This document shows, in pieces, positions 1-11,576 of a stretch of DNA of 64,000 nucleotides. Numbering within the stretch: position 1 is the stretch's first letter; each line of letters begins with the position of its first letter. The notes under the pieces are model-generated. The model was not told the DNA's origin. It searched no databases and saw nothing but the letters and a program-made list of their open reading frames with translations. Both the position numbers and the translations under genes were made by a program. Origin of the DNA: Gonatopus flavifemur (lineage: Eukaryota; Arthropoda; Insecta; Hymenoptera; Dryinidae); contig JAFFJZ010000004.1 of the NCBI GenBank assembly GCA_018340375.1, positions 45,920,001-45,984,000 on the forward strand. Direction: 5' to 3'.

Positions 1-530
1 TCCTTATCATTGGCCTCGAAAATATTCGTTTATCAGATCCATTAAGGGCACTGCGACATCTAGAACATATAGATTGAGGCGTCCAGATCTTGTCGAATGT
101 GTAGCTATCGATATCGAAGCACTCGTTATATTCTTTTTTCATTAAATCCGAAAACATAAATTCCTTCGATTGGGGAACATACTCCCCACACACGACACAG
201 AAATTGTTCACCCTGTTCATGCAAGACGAGGATTGACTTGTCGCATTCGACTCTACGAAGGCCAAGTTCCCCACCAATGTAGAGCTGCGGTCGCATGATG
301 ACGACGCCTGCGGGCCCGCTTTCCCACCCTCATCAGCCGGTGGTTCTGGGTCTCCGAAACCCTGTGCCGCAACATTATCCCGTGTGGTTGCCATAACGGC
401 ATGGAAGCCGTAACCCAGGGACTTGGCCGGAACGCGGGACAACTCCGTTGCCCGCCGTCACCACGGGGAGGTGCCCTGGGCGCAATCACACGTAATAACC
501 GCTGGAATCGAACGAGAGGTTCAAAAAAAA
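1..530 (-). other. GC-rich fragment, possible non-LTR retrotransposon 5' region
   Basis: Positions 240-490 are far more GC-rich than anything nearby. Read on the minus strand, the stretch looks like the GC-rich 5' untranslated leaders of insect non-LTR elements. A short minus-strand reading frame (253-489) shows only an Arg/His-rich peptide with no domain. No terminus or target duplication is visible because the window cuts it. Positions 1-240 show nothing recognisable. Confidence 0.3.
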
Positions 531-1600
531 GATTTTACCTGCATATTACCTTTATATGACCTGTGGATATGACGTTAATTTCAATGTATAGTGTATTTGG
601 ATGTGAAATTTCACGCTGGTTCGGGATCCAGGATCAGAAGAATTATATCTTCTGATTTTAGATGTTTGACATCGATCTGATTTTGATTCTGACGTTATGG
701 GGTCATATGGACCCAGGAATCGTGATTTCCAACCCTAAAAACGTAAAACTCAACTAATACAAGAGCCTGTTTAGCCTTATATCGAAGAAAAGGTCCAGAA
801 ACAGGATTTTACCTACATAGGACCTCAATATGACCTGCAAATACCACTTTTGTTCGAATGTAACAGTGTATTTGGATGTAAAATTTCCCGCTGGTTCGGA
901 ATCCGGGGCCAATAAAATTATATCTTCCGATTTGAGATGTTTGACCTTGATTTGACCTTGATCCTGAAGTAATAGGTCCATATGGACCCAGGAATCGTGA
1001 TCTCCGACCCCTACAACGTGAAAGTCAACTCATACGAGAGCCTGTTCAGCCTAATATCGGAGAAAAGGTTCGAAAACAGGATTTTACCTACATATGATTT
1101 CAATATGACCTGCGAATACCACTTTTATTTGAATATAAGAGTGTATTCGAATGTAACATTCCCCGCTGGTTCGGAATCCGGGGCCAAAAAAATCATATCT
1201 TTCGATTTTAAATGTTTGACCTTGATTTGACCTTGATCCTGAAGTGATGGGGTCATATGGACTCAGGAATCGTGACTTCCAACCCTAAAAACGTGGAACT
1301 CAACTAATACAAGAGCCTGTTCAGCCTTATATCGAAGAAAAGGTCCAGAAGCAGGATTATACCTACATATGACCTCAATATGACCTGCAAATATCACTTT
1401 TGTTCGAATGTGAAAGTGTATTTGGATGTAAAATTCCCCACTGGTTCGGAATCCGGGGCCAAAAAAATTATATCTTTCGATTTGAGATGTTTGACCTCGA
1501 TTTGACCTTGATCCTGACGTGATGGGGTCATATGGACCCATGAATCGTAATCTCCGACCCCCAAAACTCATAGGTACTAACCTCTGTTCTGGTGTCTCAG
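531..1600. repeat. Tandem repeat, about 275-bp unit, four copies
   Basis: The marker GATTTTACCT (GATTATACCT in the last copy) starts at 531, 805, 1080 and 1355, giving periods of 274, 275 and 275 bp. Each unit also carries GGGTCATATGGACCCA, TTGACCTTGATCCTGA-like and GGTTCGGAATCCGGGGCC-like segments. Copies 2-4 are closer to each other than to copy 1. The short reading frames inside are shared between copies only because the DNA is repeated; none looks coding. It is a small satellite or the internal repeat of an unidentified element. Confidence 0.9.
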
Positions 1601-2090
1601 CGTAGATCAAATGTTGACCTGTGTAATGGAATTTTTCGACAACTGAATAACACTTGGGACGTGACCATTTTTATGAAAACCAAATTCAATAAGAAGAAGA
1701 AAGGTCAATCTTCTTCTTCATAATTACTGAAATTTGATAATCATAAGAACTTCGATGGGAATCCGGGTTCCTAGGCGCAAATTCCTTTAGTTTTCACGGA
1801 GGAGTGTTGGCGGATGCACACCCCAATGAAAACAAAAGGCCCATATAGTATATATGTATATAAATTTGTATTTCATTCAAAAATTGGATTTTAAAATAAC
1901 ACGCATATCATACATGCAGTGAATATACGTACTCTCGGCAACTTCATGTCGAAATTGTTGGATAGAAATCGAATGGTGGTTATGTCCTGAGTTTAAGGAA
2001 GGCTTTCTTCAGTTTTTCTTTTTGTCGTTATAATGTTAAGAATATAGGAATGTTGTTGTGTGTTCCGTGAGAACCAGAATAAGATTAAGA
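1601..2090. other. Unassigned AT-rich DNA
   Basis: No reading frame, repeat or TIR is recognisable. A short TA-rich run lies near 1848-1862. Confidence 0.6.
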
Positions 2091-3297
2091 TCATTCTGCT
2101 GAAAATGCCCGCTTTGCAAAATGTTTTGTGAGCGAGTAAAAATCCTCCACCTCTATTTTCCCATTCCTCCACCTCCTGATTACTTTTGCTACCTCCCTCA
2201 TCTTCTTTCTACATTCCTCATCCCACTATCCATTCCTTCTTCTTTGCCCCCCAAGACCTCACCGTTTCCCTCCTCATCGCCCCGCTTATCTTCTCCTCAA
2301 GCTCTCTTCTCAACTCTCCTCCCTTCAAACCCACGCCTATCCATTCCTCCATATCTCTCTCATATTTCCTTATCCCCTCTTCCGACCAATGTATAACCTC
2401 TCTCCATTCGTGTTCTCCTTCCTGCTTCGCTCTCCATTCCCGTCCCCCCCCTTTCATATTCACAATTACTGATAAGTGGTCCGACTCCCCTCTAACCCCT
2501 ACCTCCATACTTTCCACCTCTTCCCATCCTCTCAGATCCCCTATCACATAATCAATCACCGACTGCCCCTTTCCTCCGATGTACGTGAAATGCCCTTCCT
2601 CATCCCCTTTCACTACCCCATTCCTAATTCCCCATCCCTCTTCCTCCAGTATTTCAACCAGATCTAACCCTTCCTTATTCACCCTCCCATCCCTTGATTT
2701 CCTCTCCATAAGGTCCTCCTCATGACTTGACCATAACACCCCTCCTTTTTCCCCTGTCCTCGCATTAAAATCCCCTTCTATTATGACTCTTTCTTCCAAA
2801 CCCTCCCCCTTCAGTATTTCCCTCACTTCTTCCATCTTTCTTTTCACTCTACCATCCAAATATATCGTTATTACGCTCCACACCTCACCTTTCCATTTAA
2901 CTCTTCTCACCATTATCCCTTCTTCCCCTTCTTTTTCCTCCCTTTCCCTATCTTCCTCTAGTCCCTTCCTGATCCCCAGCATCATCCCCCCCTTCGCTCT
3001 CCCTTTCCTATTCCTTCTTTTTGCCCACCGCACCCTCCAATCGTACCCCTTCGGTAATATACCTTTTATTCTCCTCCAATCCTTGCCCTCTATCCATGTT
3101 TCCGTTAGTCCAACTACATCCCATTCCTCTATCTCTCTCCAGGAACCCTTATCTTTCCCCCCTGCCCCTGCTACATTCCAAAAACCTATTCTCAGCCCTC
3201 TCTTGCTTTCCTCTTCTTCCTTCCGCTTCCGTTCTCTCTTACTTTTCTTTACTTCACTCCTTCCCCCTGTTTTTTCTGAAAACTCTCCTCTTCCTCC
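2091..3297 (-). pseudogene. LINE ORF2 endonuclease domain, truncated
   Basis: The frame is open from 3297 to 2218. It reads through IGFWNVAG, LTETWIEG, the metal-binding EGDFNART and the C-terminal GESDHLSV (the SDH catalytic motif). These are the ordered signatures of the exonuclease-endonuclease-phosphatase fold that nicks target DNA. The frame changes at about 2222 and the linker continues as WDEECRKKMREVAKVI, then stops at 2091. No reverse transcriptase motif follows. All visible endonuclease catalytic motifs are intact. The family is a Jockey/R1-like or related insect clade; I cannot choose without the RT. Confidence 0.85.
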
Positions 3298-4452
3298 TCA
3301 TCTCCCCTTCTTCCTATTCCTCCATAGTACTCTCCTCTGCTCCTTAACTTTTCCTCCTCCTCGTCCGATTTCCATCATCTTCCGTGAATCCATACGCCTC
3401 CATAACCTATCCATATCCTTTTTCCTTCTTTGCACAACCTATACCCTATTCCTCTTACTCTCTCCATCATTCTCCTCTCCTTCCATGTAAAATCTTCCTC
3501 TGTTCTCTCCTCTCTGTCTTTTCACATTCCCTTTCTCCTCATTATCTTCTCTTTCTCCTCTGTCGACCTGAATCTCAACACCACCATTCTTCTCCTATTT
3601 TACACCCAGTCCCAGGTCCCTGATGTCCTCTTCCCGCCCCTCCACCCCAACTTCTCCATTATCCCCACAACCTCCTCTCTCACCCCTTTTCTTCCTTCTA
3701 ATCCCTTCACCACCACATTTCTCCTCCTTTCTTCCCCCTCTTTGAATTCCATTTCCCTCTCCATGTCCTTCACTCTCTTATCCACCCCCTCTCCCACTTC
3801 CGAGTGATCCTGCGCTCCTCCTTTTCCCCTCACATCCGCTTCTCTCCCTCTTTTTTCGAGCTCTCCTACACTTCCCTATTTCTTTTAATCGCGCCTCTTC
3901 CCCCTTCCGTTCCATAATCTGAGCTACTTCTTCCTCTTTCCCTTCTTCTCTCAACTTCCGTTCTAATTCCTCTACCCTATTCTCTAGTTCCTCCGCCTTC
4001 TTTCTCTCCTTCTCATGCTCCCCATTAAGTTTTTCCACCTCCGCCACCCTCTGTCTAATCTGTTCCCTTTCCAAATTCCATTTTTCCTCTGCCCTCTCCT
4101 GCTTCTCCTTTATTTTCTCCATCTCTTTTTTCATTCCTCCATAACCCTTCTCCACTTTTTCGTTCGTTTCTTTAATCCCTCTTCTCAAATCTTCCATCAT
4201 CGCCAATATTCCCTTTCTTTCATCCGTTTCTTTCATCTTCTTCTCCTCCGGAGACCTTTCTATTTTGTCTTTCCTCCCAAATATCAATGTCATCATTCCC
4301 CTTTCCTCTCCCCTTTTCCTCTCCCAAAATTCCCTGATCCCCTCTACACTCTCCGTACTTCTACTTCTTCCTCTCCCTAGCCCCTCCGCATTAATAAATC
4401 TCCCCCTTCTACCCCCTGTCTTCATCTTATCACCCCCTCCTGTCGGCGTCAA
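3249..4452 (-). pseudogene. LINE ORF1 (coiled coil plus RRM-like domain), frame-disrupted
   Basis: The first segment (4452-3778) is Arg/Gly-rich and then a long Glu/Lys heptad region with repeated E-x-L-E-x-x patterns, a coiled coil typical of LINE ORF1 trimerisation. A second segment in another frame (3833-3600) has RRNVVVKGL, the start of an ORF1 RRM-like fold. Further pieces toward 3249 include the string IWIGYGGVWIHG, usual near the end of insect LINE ORF1 proteins. The reading needs at least two frame changes and crosses in-frame stops, so it is broken. Its stop (TAA at 3251-3249) overlaps the ORF2 frame by about 50 nt, the usual ORF1/ORF2 overlap. Role in an active element: an RNA-binding chaperone for the element's own transcript. 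Confidence 0.75.
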
Positions 4453-5080
4453 CCATATTCCCTTTTATTCTTTTTCCTTCAACCCTCCTTCCCATTCATT
4501 CCTTACTCCTATCCTCTCCCTTCCACCCTTAGCCCCACCTCCTTCTCCCGCTCGTCTGACCTTAGCCATACCTCCTCCACTTGTCCTATTTCCCCGTCTG
4601 CCCCTGACTTCACTTCCTCTACTTTCTCCACTTTCTCGTCTGACCCTGACCTCACCAATTCTACTTTCTCCGTTTCCATCTTCTCTACTTCCTCGTTCGA
4701 TGTCGCCAATATCCACCTCACACTCTTCCCACTGCCTTATCCTCTCACCTACTGCTTTTCCACTATCACCTTTTACTCCCAATCCTATGTGTCACCACCG
4801 ATTTCCTTCCTTATACTTTCCTACTCTTTTCCCCTCCACCTCCTATCTTCCACGTGTTCCTCACTTAACTTCCTATTCATTCCCCCCCCCCCCCACACCT
4901 CACATACACTACACTCTTCCTGTATCACCTACACTCACTCCTCCACTTTCACCTCAACACTGCTAAGATTTCTTTCGACCTATTTTCTACCTCAAAATCG
5001 CTAAATTACCCGCACCTGTCACAACTAACTCTTCACTCGCCGCTGATCACCCGGAAGTCCTCTTGTTCGTCTTCTTATGA
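4453..5080 (-). other. LINE 5' leader
   Basis: It keeps the purine-only bias on the minus strand and contains imperfect repeats: the reading frame 4721-4509 repeats a V-E-x-V-x-S-G-x-D pattern. The bias ends abruptly near 5000. The last 80 bp (about 5000-5080) are of ordinary composition and probably contain the element's 5' end. Confidence 0.5.
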
Positions 5081-6150
5081 TTATGATAATTATTCAATTC
5101 TTTGAACAACAATGAGAAAAAATTTATGGCGAAGTAAAGTATATGGAAATATTTATATATATTGATGTTTCTGAGGAAGGTTCAATTCTCTTTCTAATAC
5201 AGGAGAATTGTTTGTAATATAACTTCGGTATATTGTTTTATAATATTATGTAATGTTTCTTATATTGTTTCTGAGACATAATCACTTCCATTTGGACCTT
5301 TTGAACTCCTAAACTTCATTGAATTCATGCGGAGATTCACATTTGATTTATCAAATTGTTTATGAATCAATCAAGAATTATCATGTTGAATAATTGTTAA
5401 TTTCGAAAATATTTACAGAATCAATTTATATTGGGAATTTGATGAAGAGAAGAAAACTGTATCGCTTGAGAAGCTCCATTACATTATTATAAGGAATTCA
5501 TAATTCGAACAAGAAAAATAGTGATTATTAATTGAATTCCATGACATCATAAAAACAAAGGGAGAAAATCTTCGATGTTAAGAATTATAACACTCAATTC
5601 AATATTCCACCATGAATCCTATTTAACAGATGATAATTTTATGATATTCTTACAGTGTATTCATATTGGAAGATTTAATGACTTACCTATGGTTAAATTT
5701 GATTGGAGAATCTATTTCAATCAGGCAATTTTGTATCTGAAGGATGGACATCATTTTTGCAAATAATTTTCATTCATCAACTCTCTGGAAATGAATTATT
5801 GCATGTATTGTTGTTCCTGGGAGAAACATTTGATTCAATGAAATAATGTTCTTTGAGGAATTCATCTCAAAATATTCCATGCTAGAGAGTATGCTATGAC
5901 ATTGCTAACTGTATTTTTTAGGATACAGTTCACAATAGGGTCGTTTTCATCGTCAGCGCGTGTTGACATCTGCTTATATACAAAAAAAAGAAAGGGCTAC
6001 TCCATAAATGTTTCTTTCATTCAAGTAGTAGATTTTATAGGCGGTAGTTTAGTTACAAGGTTGGGTTGGCCTCTACTATTCCGCTTACATGCTTTCACGT
6101 AGGCAAGATGCCGTGACAGGTTATTCGGCGCTACGTCACTATACGTGCAG
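5081..6150. other. Unassigned AT-rich DNA
   Basis: No convincing coding sequence, TIR or repeat is visible over this kilobase. Confidence 0.6.
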
Positions 6151-6666
6151 GTTAGGGTGATTCAAAAAACACTTTTTTTTATTTTGTCCATTACACCCCA
6201 AAATATTGAATTTCGCCTGGGAAAAGAATTTCCCTGGACATTTGAGCGAAATCGAAAAAGTTTTAGAGGTCGCTACCAGCGATTTTCGATATTTATGATA
6301 TGAAAATCTTGGAATTCTCTAAATGTTGAAAATCGTACAACTTAGGGAGGTTTGATAATAAAGGCATGAAATTTCCACACAATCTTCGCTCATGCATGTA
6401 CTGAGTAACTATCGAATTGGAAAAATAATTTTGGAAGAAATTTTTATCTTGTTGTTGTTATGAAGAATGAAAATTATTCCACCAATAACAAAGAGACGCC
6501 AGCAATCGGTGACATGGTTTTGGCTTCAAATGACTTCAAAGTACTCCAATAACACATTTCAAGAATAAAATGCTTTCGCGTCGGTGAATTTGTTGCTGTA
6601 AACGTGGTTCAATGAAAAATTTCTAAAAAATACATCAATTATTAACACATATCATGACTCATTCAC

Positions 6667-6795
6667 GTTCATTTGTTTTCATGTTCATTTGTTTTCATGT
6701 TCATTTGTTTTCATGTTCATTTGTTTTCATGTTCATTTGTTTTCATGTTCATTTGTTTTCATGTTCATTTGTTTTCATGTGCATTCGTTTTCAAT
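6667..6795. repeat. Minisatellite, 16-bp unit x8
   Basis: The unit TTCATTTGTTTTCATG repeats about eight times nearly perfectly. Because 16 is not a multiple of 3, all three frames read as Met/Phe/Cys/His-rich peptides; these are not genes. Confidence 0.95.
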
Positions 6796-6905
6796 CGCAT
6801 CATATTGCTTTTTCCTTTGCGTTTGGAATATTCTTCCGATCATCATGACATACAGTCAATTGTCATATGGCTGATTGTTTCTGAATTACGCATTCCATTC
6901 TTGAT

Positions 6906-7446
6906 TTCAACCATGTGGTTAATAGGTGAAGAGCTAAGAGAACTACCACGCGATAAACTTCCATCAGAACGTGGAATATTGGCACGGTTTGGACATCGCC
7001 ATTTCATCAATAAGAAAACTATCAAATAAAGTGCAAGTGCCGTTGCTGATGAAGTTTTGGAATGTTGGAGACGAGTTAACATACCGGTTCGTTTGAGGTA
7101 TAGAATCATCGAGGAAATTCGACGTCTTCTTGAAACGTGGCGCAATTTGAGAAAAAATGAAGGAAATAAGAAAAGACAATCAGAAAAGCAAGAAAAAAAC
7201 AGATCAGATTTTATTCACAAAAGTAAAAACCTATCCGATGTTGCCCATCAAGATGTCATGAATATATTGAAAGATCAAAACATTGAGGATTTCCTCATTC
7301 GACATCATCCAGAAGGACGGCCGGGCCGCATTTCTTCATTTAAATTGAAGTCCCGCAAACGCAATATAAGTTCTTCATCCAAAGATCCGGTGTTCACGAT
7401 GGTTTCACGTAAGCATTTTTCATTTCCATTCAAAGAAAAGTCATAG
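6906..7446 (+). pseudogene. N-terminal part of an unnamed arthropod transposase-like protein
   Basis: The readable string LPSERGILARFGHRHFINKK, an in-frame stop at 7027, then a helical region with DEVLECWRRVNIPVR, LLETWRNLRKN and SDVAHQDVMNILKDQ matches, position for position, the N-terminal domain of the 20982-24746 protein (STGEVLRRFLHFHSVKR, SIWEKTKIPLK, HLEWVCLQKN, LPSLLDIAA). It is all-helical, rich in Trp and basic residues, and of unknown function; DNA binding or multimerisation is a guess. A GTAAGC at 7410 and TTTCAG ending at 7508 look like an intron linking this exon to the next segment, although the phases do not match cleanly. Confidence 0.6.
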
Positions 7447-7508
7447 CTCGCCATCAATATCCAATGTGATCTCTTTTTGCCCTGGTAGCTGTTTTTGTCT
7501 ACTTTCAG

Positions 7509-9233
7509 AATACCTACGAGTCTTTTTGCGCTTCTTTGCACTTAGCTGGTTTTCGAATGTTTTTAGGAGTTGTCTGCAAAATCTCGAGATTTGAATTTGT
7601 TGATATCTGGACAAAACCTAATGAGAATGACGGAATTCTTAAGTCAATTATGGATAAGTTAGGAGTTTCTGATCCATCCGAAGAATTTTTGAAACACGTG
7701 ACGGGAGCAATTAGCAGGTTCTGCACAAAAATGAATGATCGGTGGCAGAAATCTCAACGGAAACGTGAGGTTTTCTTGAAAAATTATGATTCCTGGCTAC
7801 GAAATCATGGTTGAGAATTCGAGTTTGTGATCAAGGAAATTGCTGGTACATCATCAGGACCTGGACGACCAAGAAAATCTTTGAATGAAAGTAGCGAAAG
7901 AACAAAAAAACGGAAAATCAAGCACCTATTAGAATCGAGCTGTGACGAAATAACCAAGGCCGCGGAAATCGCACTTCGTTCTTCAGGCCAACGAGACGCT
8001 GCAAGTATGATGAAACAAATCACAAGCTCTTCTTCATCAACCGCTACTGATATAAAGAAAATTGTGCAGCAACACACGTCAAACAATCAGCAACAACATT
8101 GTTCAGAAGAAGCGTTAGCTTTATCAATCGATTGTAGATTGACAAAGCATTCTTACATTTCATTTATGCCGCCCTATCAAGTTCATTTTCCAAAAAGAAA
8201 CATCCGCTATGGTTCAAATGGAAACAGACTTGATTCTAAAACAGATTTCTGAACTGAAACCTACGCAAATTCTTGTTGGAAATAATGAAATAGAAATATG
8301 ACATGAATTACTGATGACAATGGTAGACGGAAAAGTTTGCAACACTTTAACACACAATACGTCAACCTGAAAATGTTATATTTGTGGCGCTACCGCTAAG
8401 AGTATGAACCTGTGTGAATAACCATCTGGAAATGAAGAACACTATGGTTTCGGTTTGTCCACGTTGCATGCCCGGATAAGAACATTTGAGTGTTTATTGC
8501 ACATTGGTTATAAGATGAATATAAAAACGTGGCAGACTAGAGGTGTTGAAGCAAGAGATGAAGTGAAAAGACGAAAAGAAGAAATTAAGAAAAAATTTGA
8601 GATGGAACTAGGTCTCATTGTGGACAAACCAAAACCAGGGTTTGGTTCTACCGATGACGGCAACACTGCTCGTAAATTCTTCAAATTTGGTACCATAAGT
8701 GCTAGAATTATAGGTGTTGATGAGAATTTAATCAACATGCTAGGTGTTATACTGGGTACATTATCATCAGGATATAAAATAAATGTGGAAGAATTTAAAA
8801 AATACACTTTGAGAACTAAAGAACTCCACATCAGGCTCCATTCGTGGTATCCTATGCCAGTCACCGTACACAAATTACTTGTTCATGGTGGAGACATAGT
8901 AGAATTTCACCTTGTGCCCATTGGGCAATTATCTGAAGAGACGCTAGAAGCTCGGCACAAAGAGTTCCATCAACACCGAGAACATGACATTCAAAAGAAA
9001 TCACGGATGACCACGAATAAGGAATTATTTAATTAGCTCTTAGGAACATCTGATCCTGTCATCAATGGTTATCGAACAACTGGAACTGAAAAACAACTAG
9101 TCTCAATCCTGAGGTGATTACTCTTTTGAAATGTCCGCAACCTAATTTTATTAATGAATCGATTAGCAATCAAGAACGATTTTTAGAGACCGATGATGAG
9201 TCAGGGAGTGGAGAGTCCATGGACAGTGCATAA
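7509..9233 (+). pseudogene. C-terminal part of an unnamed arthropod transposase-like protein, internally deleted
   Basis: Ordered pieces in changing frames are: DRWQKSQRKREVFLKNYDSW (7740-7800); GRPRKSLNESSERTKKRK (7864-7920); a short remnant ending near 8250; TMVDGKVCNTL followed by a Cys-x2-Cys (CYICGAT) near 8310-8400; a long intact frame 8455-9036 with TLHARIRTFECLLHIGY, DDGNTARKFF, HSWYPMPVTVHKLLVHGG and PIGQLSEETLEARHKEF; then a shifted tail to the stop at 9231-9233. I recognise this order from a multicopy protein family in arthropod genomes that carries no standard name. The middle of the protein between the 8250 and 8310 segments is shorter than expected, so this copy is internally deleted as well as frameshifted. 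It cannot make a working enzyme. Confidence 0.65.
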
Positions 9234-10285
9234 AATACAATCATTCCTCCCGAATGTTTCTCAATTGCAAGTTGTGTGGAAATTTTTTAGGGTGAACATT
9301 CACAATAAATACTATAATTCTTTCATAATATTGAAATCATTTGAATTCTTTGTTGAAAAATGGATGTTGTTCTGGGCAATAAATATACCGTCTCGTGACA
9401 TATCCATCGTGTTTTTGTTCTGGACAACTTCAACACAATGCAATGTGCTTGATTGCAATCGCTGCCATTCAACAATTTTGCCATAAAAGTTATGAACAAT
9501 TGAATGAAGTGTCGATTGAATACAAGAAATTGCAAAATCCGTTGGAAATGAGTTTCATCGTTTTTCCAATTGGAAAAATTGATAAAATTGATAATTATCT
9601 TACTCTCCAACAAATTCTGTGCTTTCTGGTGTTCAGTCGATGCATTATTCGGTACTTTATGACGTTTATATTGAACATAGAACGCTTTAAACGGTCGGAA
9701 TGAGCATGAAATTGAAAAATAGAACCGAAAAACGGGTTTCCAATGTTTTCTCAATGAAAACCACGCCAAAGGGCCAATTTCGTATGTTATTTGAAATTAG
9801 CGTGAAATTTCCGATCTGAATGGTGCAGAAAATAATTTTGTCCACCTAGATCGGTTATTTTGCCCACTGTGCATTCGATTGAAGCCGGTCAGACTCAACT
9901 ATATGTTGTAACAATATTGTGAATTTTCCGAATTTTCTTCTCTTTTTTCTTCCTCTCACCCCTGAAAGTCTGCAACTATGATCATACGTTTGGATTCTAA
10001 TGCATATGATTCAAATAGAAACCCTTAGTTCAACCCCCCAAGGCCCACGCGGAAGAAAACTGGAATTCAATACCAATACACTCAAACTGTACGGATGAAA
10101 TAGGCCCCTTTGCTCTACTGTAATTTTCCCGTTCAAAGTAGGGCGAAAAAGTTCCCCTATACTCTATTAGGTGATTCTTTGTCAACCTTGATCTCGGACC
10201 AAACACTTGATGATCAAATGTACAAGTTGTGTATAACATTTCACCATAAAAAAATGCCACGTGAAGGCGATCATCCATAATATGT
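9234..10285. other. Unassigned DNA
   Basis: Mostly AT-rich. The reading frames on both strands (for example 9323-9769 minus) show no domain or codon pattern that I trust. Confidence 0.6.
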
Positions 10286-10515
10286 CCGGGTGCTTCAATG
10301 CGACATGTCAAGTGCGATGCTACATAGCGACGATCCTACATGGGGATGTTTCTACCAAATGATCCTACATAAGGATTTTTCTCACCAAATGTCGATCAGC
10401 TCAATGCTGCATATGCTCGATCCCACATATGGTACAGATGCCTCGATGCTACATAAGTGCGTTGCTACATAGCCGCGATCCTACATTAGGACTCCTTCAC
10501 AATACATATGCTCAT
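10285..10515 (-). repeat. Degenerate GATCCTACATA repeat, reverse-oriented copy
   Basis: Short strings such as GATCCTACAT, GATGCTACATA and ATGCTCGATCCCACATATG recur every 20-40 bp. In reverse complement they appear in the same order as in the longer array at 51700-52420, including the run through CATATGGTACAGATGCCTCG. It is one unit or so of the same family. Confidence 0.7.
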
Positions 10516-11078
10516 GAACATATGATGAACGAGTGTCCAAACAGGGTCAGTGCATCAATGGATGAACGACTAAGAGTATGTTCAACTTTGAGAAAGATTT
10601 TTTGTATTCCGAATGGTTTCAGCTTCACAAAATCAATTTCATTCGACGTCTCAGATTCTAAAATGTGAAATTCATCCGGTAAAAAGCTTCAGAGGAATAT
10701 ACGTACATATGAAATCTATGATTCAAAATGAAAATACCAGTTTCACCAGTGAATGAACGCGCGGATCTAATTAGTGAACTCTCTGTACTAGTAATTGAAG
10801 AAACCAATCTTATGATCCAGTAAAATTCAAAAATTGGCCAGCAGATACAAATGAACATTAAAAAACATTGTAAAATATTGTAAAAAAATGTACTTCTAAG
10901 TCATTCATCTTATAAGAATTGGTGCATAACAAATCTATCAGCTTTACAGTTTAGGTTTCATTATAAAATTGGCATCATGAAAATAATTACTATACCAAGT
11001 TGAGGTATGAATATTTCTTCAATCACAAAAGCCATATGTACAACAGTTTTCAAACGAATGAAACTAATCACATGGTTT
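10516..11078. other. Unassigned DNA
   Basis: AT-rich with no recognisable feature. Confidence 0.5.
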
Positions 11079-11246
11079 TCATTGGGTAGTCTTTTGAATT
11101 TTTCTCGTACTCAATCGAGTAGTTCGCTTCCTTTTTGCCGCTTTCTTTTGTATAGGTTTGATGTTGTCTTCATCCACCGTTGTGACTTCCTCATCGAAAT
11201 CATTAGATGAAGTTGATTCCCCAGAACCTGCCTTAATTTGTACTGG
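11079..11246 (-). other. Possible short coding exon, acidic then basic
   Basis: On the minus strand the frame ending at TGA 11081-11079 reads a Ser/Asp/Glu-rich stretch (SSNDFDEEVTTVDEDN) followed by KKAAKRKRTTRLSTRK, like a C-terminal tail with a nuclear localisation signal. A TTCCAG precedes it and could be a splice acceptor. Composition is protein-like, unlike the surrounding AT-rich DNA. It could be the last exon of a lost transposase or a host gene; no family is recognised. Confidence 0.3.
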
Positions 11247-11363
11247 AATTTGATAAGAGCATTACTTTCATGGAAATATTTTCAACAGAATGATTTGTTT
11301 ATCTATTCCTTGAAATTTTTTTCGTGACTTGAAATCTGTTTTCCATGCATCCTATTATAAAAA

Positions 11364-11576
11364 GACCAACCTATCGAAATTATCGAATGTGAATGCGATT
11401 CTGAACAGCTGATTTTTCACATTTTCATTCGTGCGGTGATTGGTGGTTCGATTTGAAAAACCGACTTCACGTTAAATATGTATACAAATGACCAACCTAC
11501 CAAAATTATCGAATGTGAATGCGATTCTAATCAGCTGATTTTTCACATTCTTATTCGTGCGGTGATTGGTTGATTT
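11364..11576. repeat. Tandem duplication, 126-bp period
   Basis: GACCAACCTA starts at 11364 and again at 11490. About 85 bp after each are nearly identical, including ATTATCGAATGTGAATGCG and TCGTGCGGTGATTGGT. Confidence 0.85.

Larger units (their letters stand above)
2091..5080 (-). mobile_element. LINE (non-LTR retrotransposon), 3'-truncated copy
   Basis: On the minus strand this runs from a leader (about 5080-4450) through a coiled-coil ORF1 to an ORF2 that begins with an AP-type endonuclease. It stops just after the endonuclease linker, so the reverse transcriptase and 3' tail are missing. The whole stretch is extremely pyrimidine-rich on the plus strand: the proteins are built from Glu, Lys, Arg and Gly codons of A and G. 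Losing the 3' part is the reverse of normal 5' truncation, so a later deletion or another insertion near 2095 probably removed it. Confidence 0.85.
6153..9233 (+). mobile_element. Decayed DNA transposon related to the 20982-24746 element
   Basis: The left end reads AGGGTGATTCAAAAAACAC, almost the same as the left terminus of the intact element at 20982 (TGGGGTGATTCAAAAAAAA). Inside is a plus-strand gene whose N-terminal part is homologous to that element's protein (7010-7200 here; about 23760-23480 on the minus strand there). The right TIR is not recognisable near 9233-10290, so the copy is 3'-damaged. A 16-bp minisatellite has grown between the left end and the gene. Confidence 0.6.

Noticed and set aside
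2121..4966. Many plus-strand Ser/Pro/Leu-rich reading frames
   Set aside because: They are mirror frames of the purine-rich LINE on the minus strand; the pyrimidine-only strand lacks stop codons by composition.
6654..7029. Met/Phe/Cys/His-rich peptides
   Set aside because: Products of the 16-bp minisatellite read in three frames.
10285..10515. CRISPR-like array
   Set aside because: The repeats are short, degenerate and irregular, without uniform spacers, and the genome is eukaryotic.
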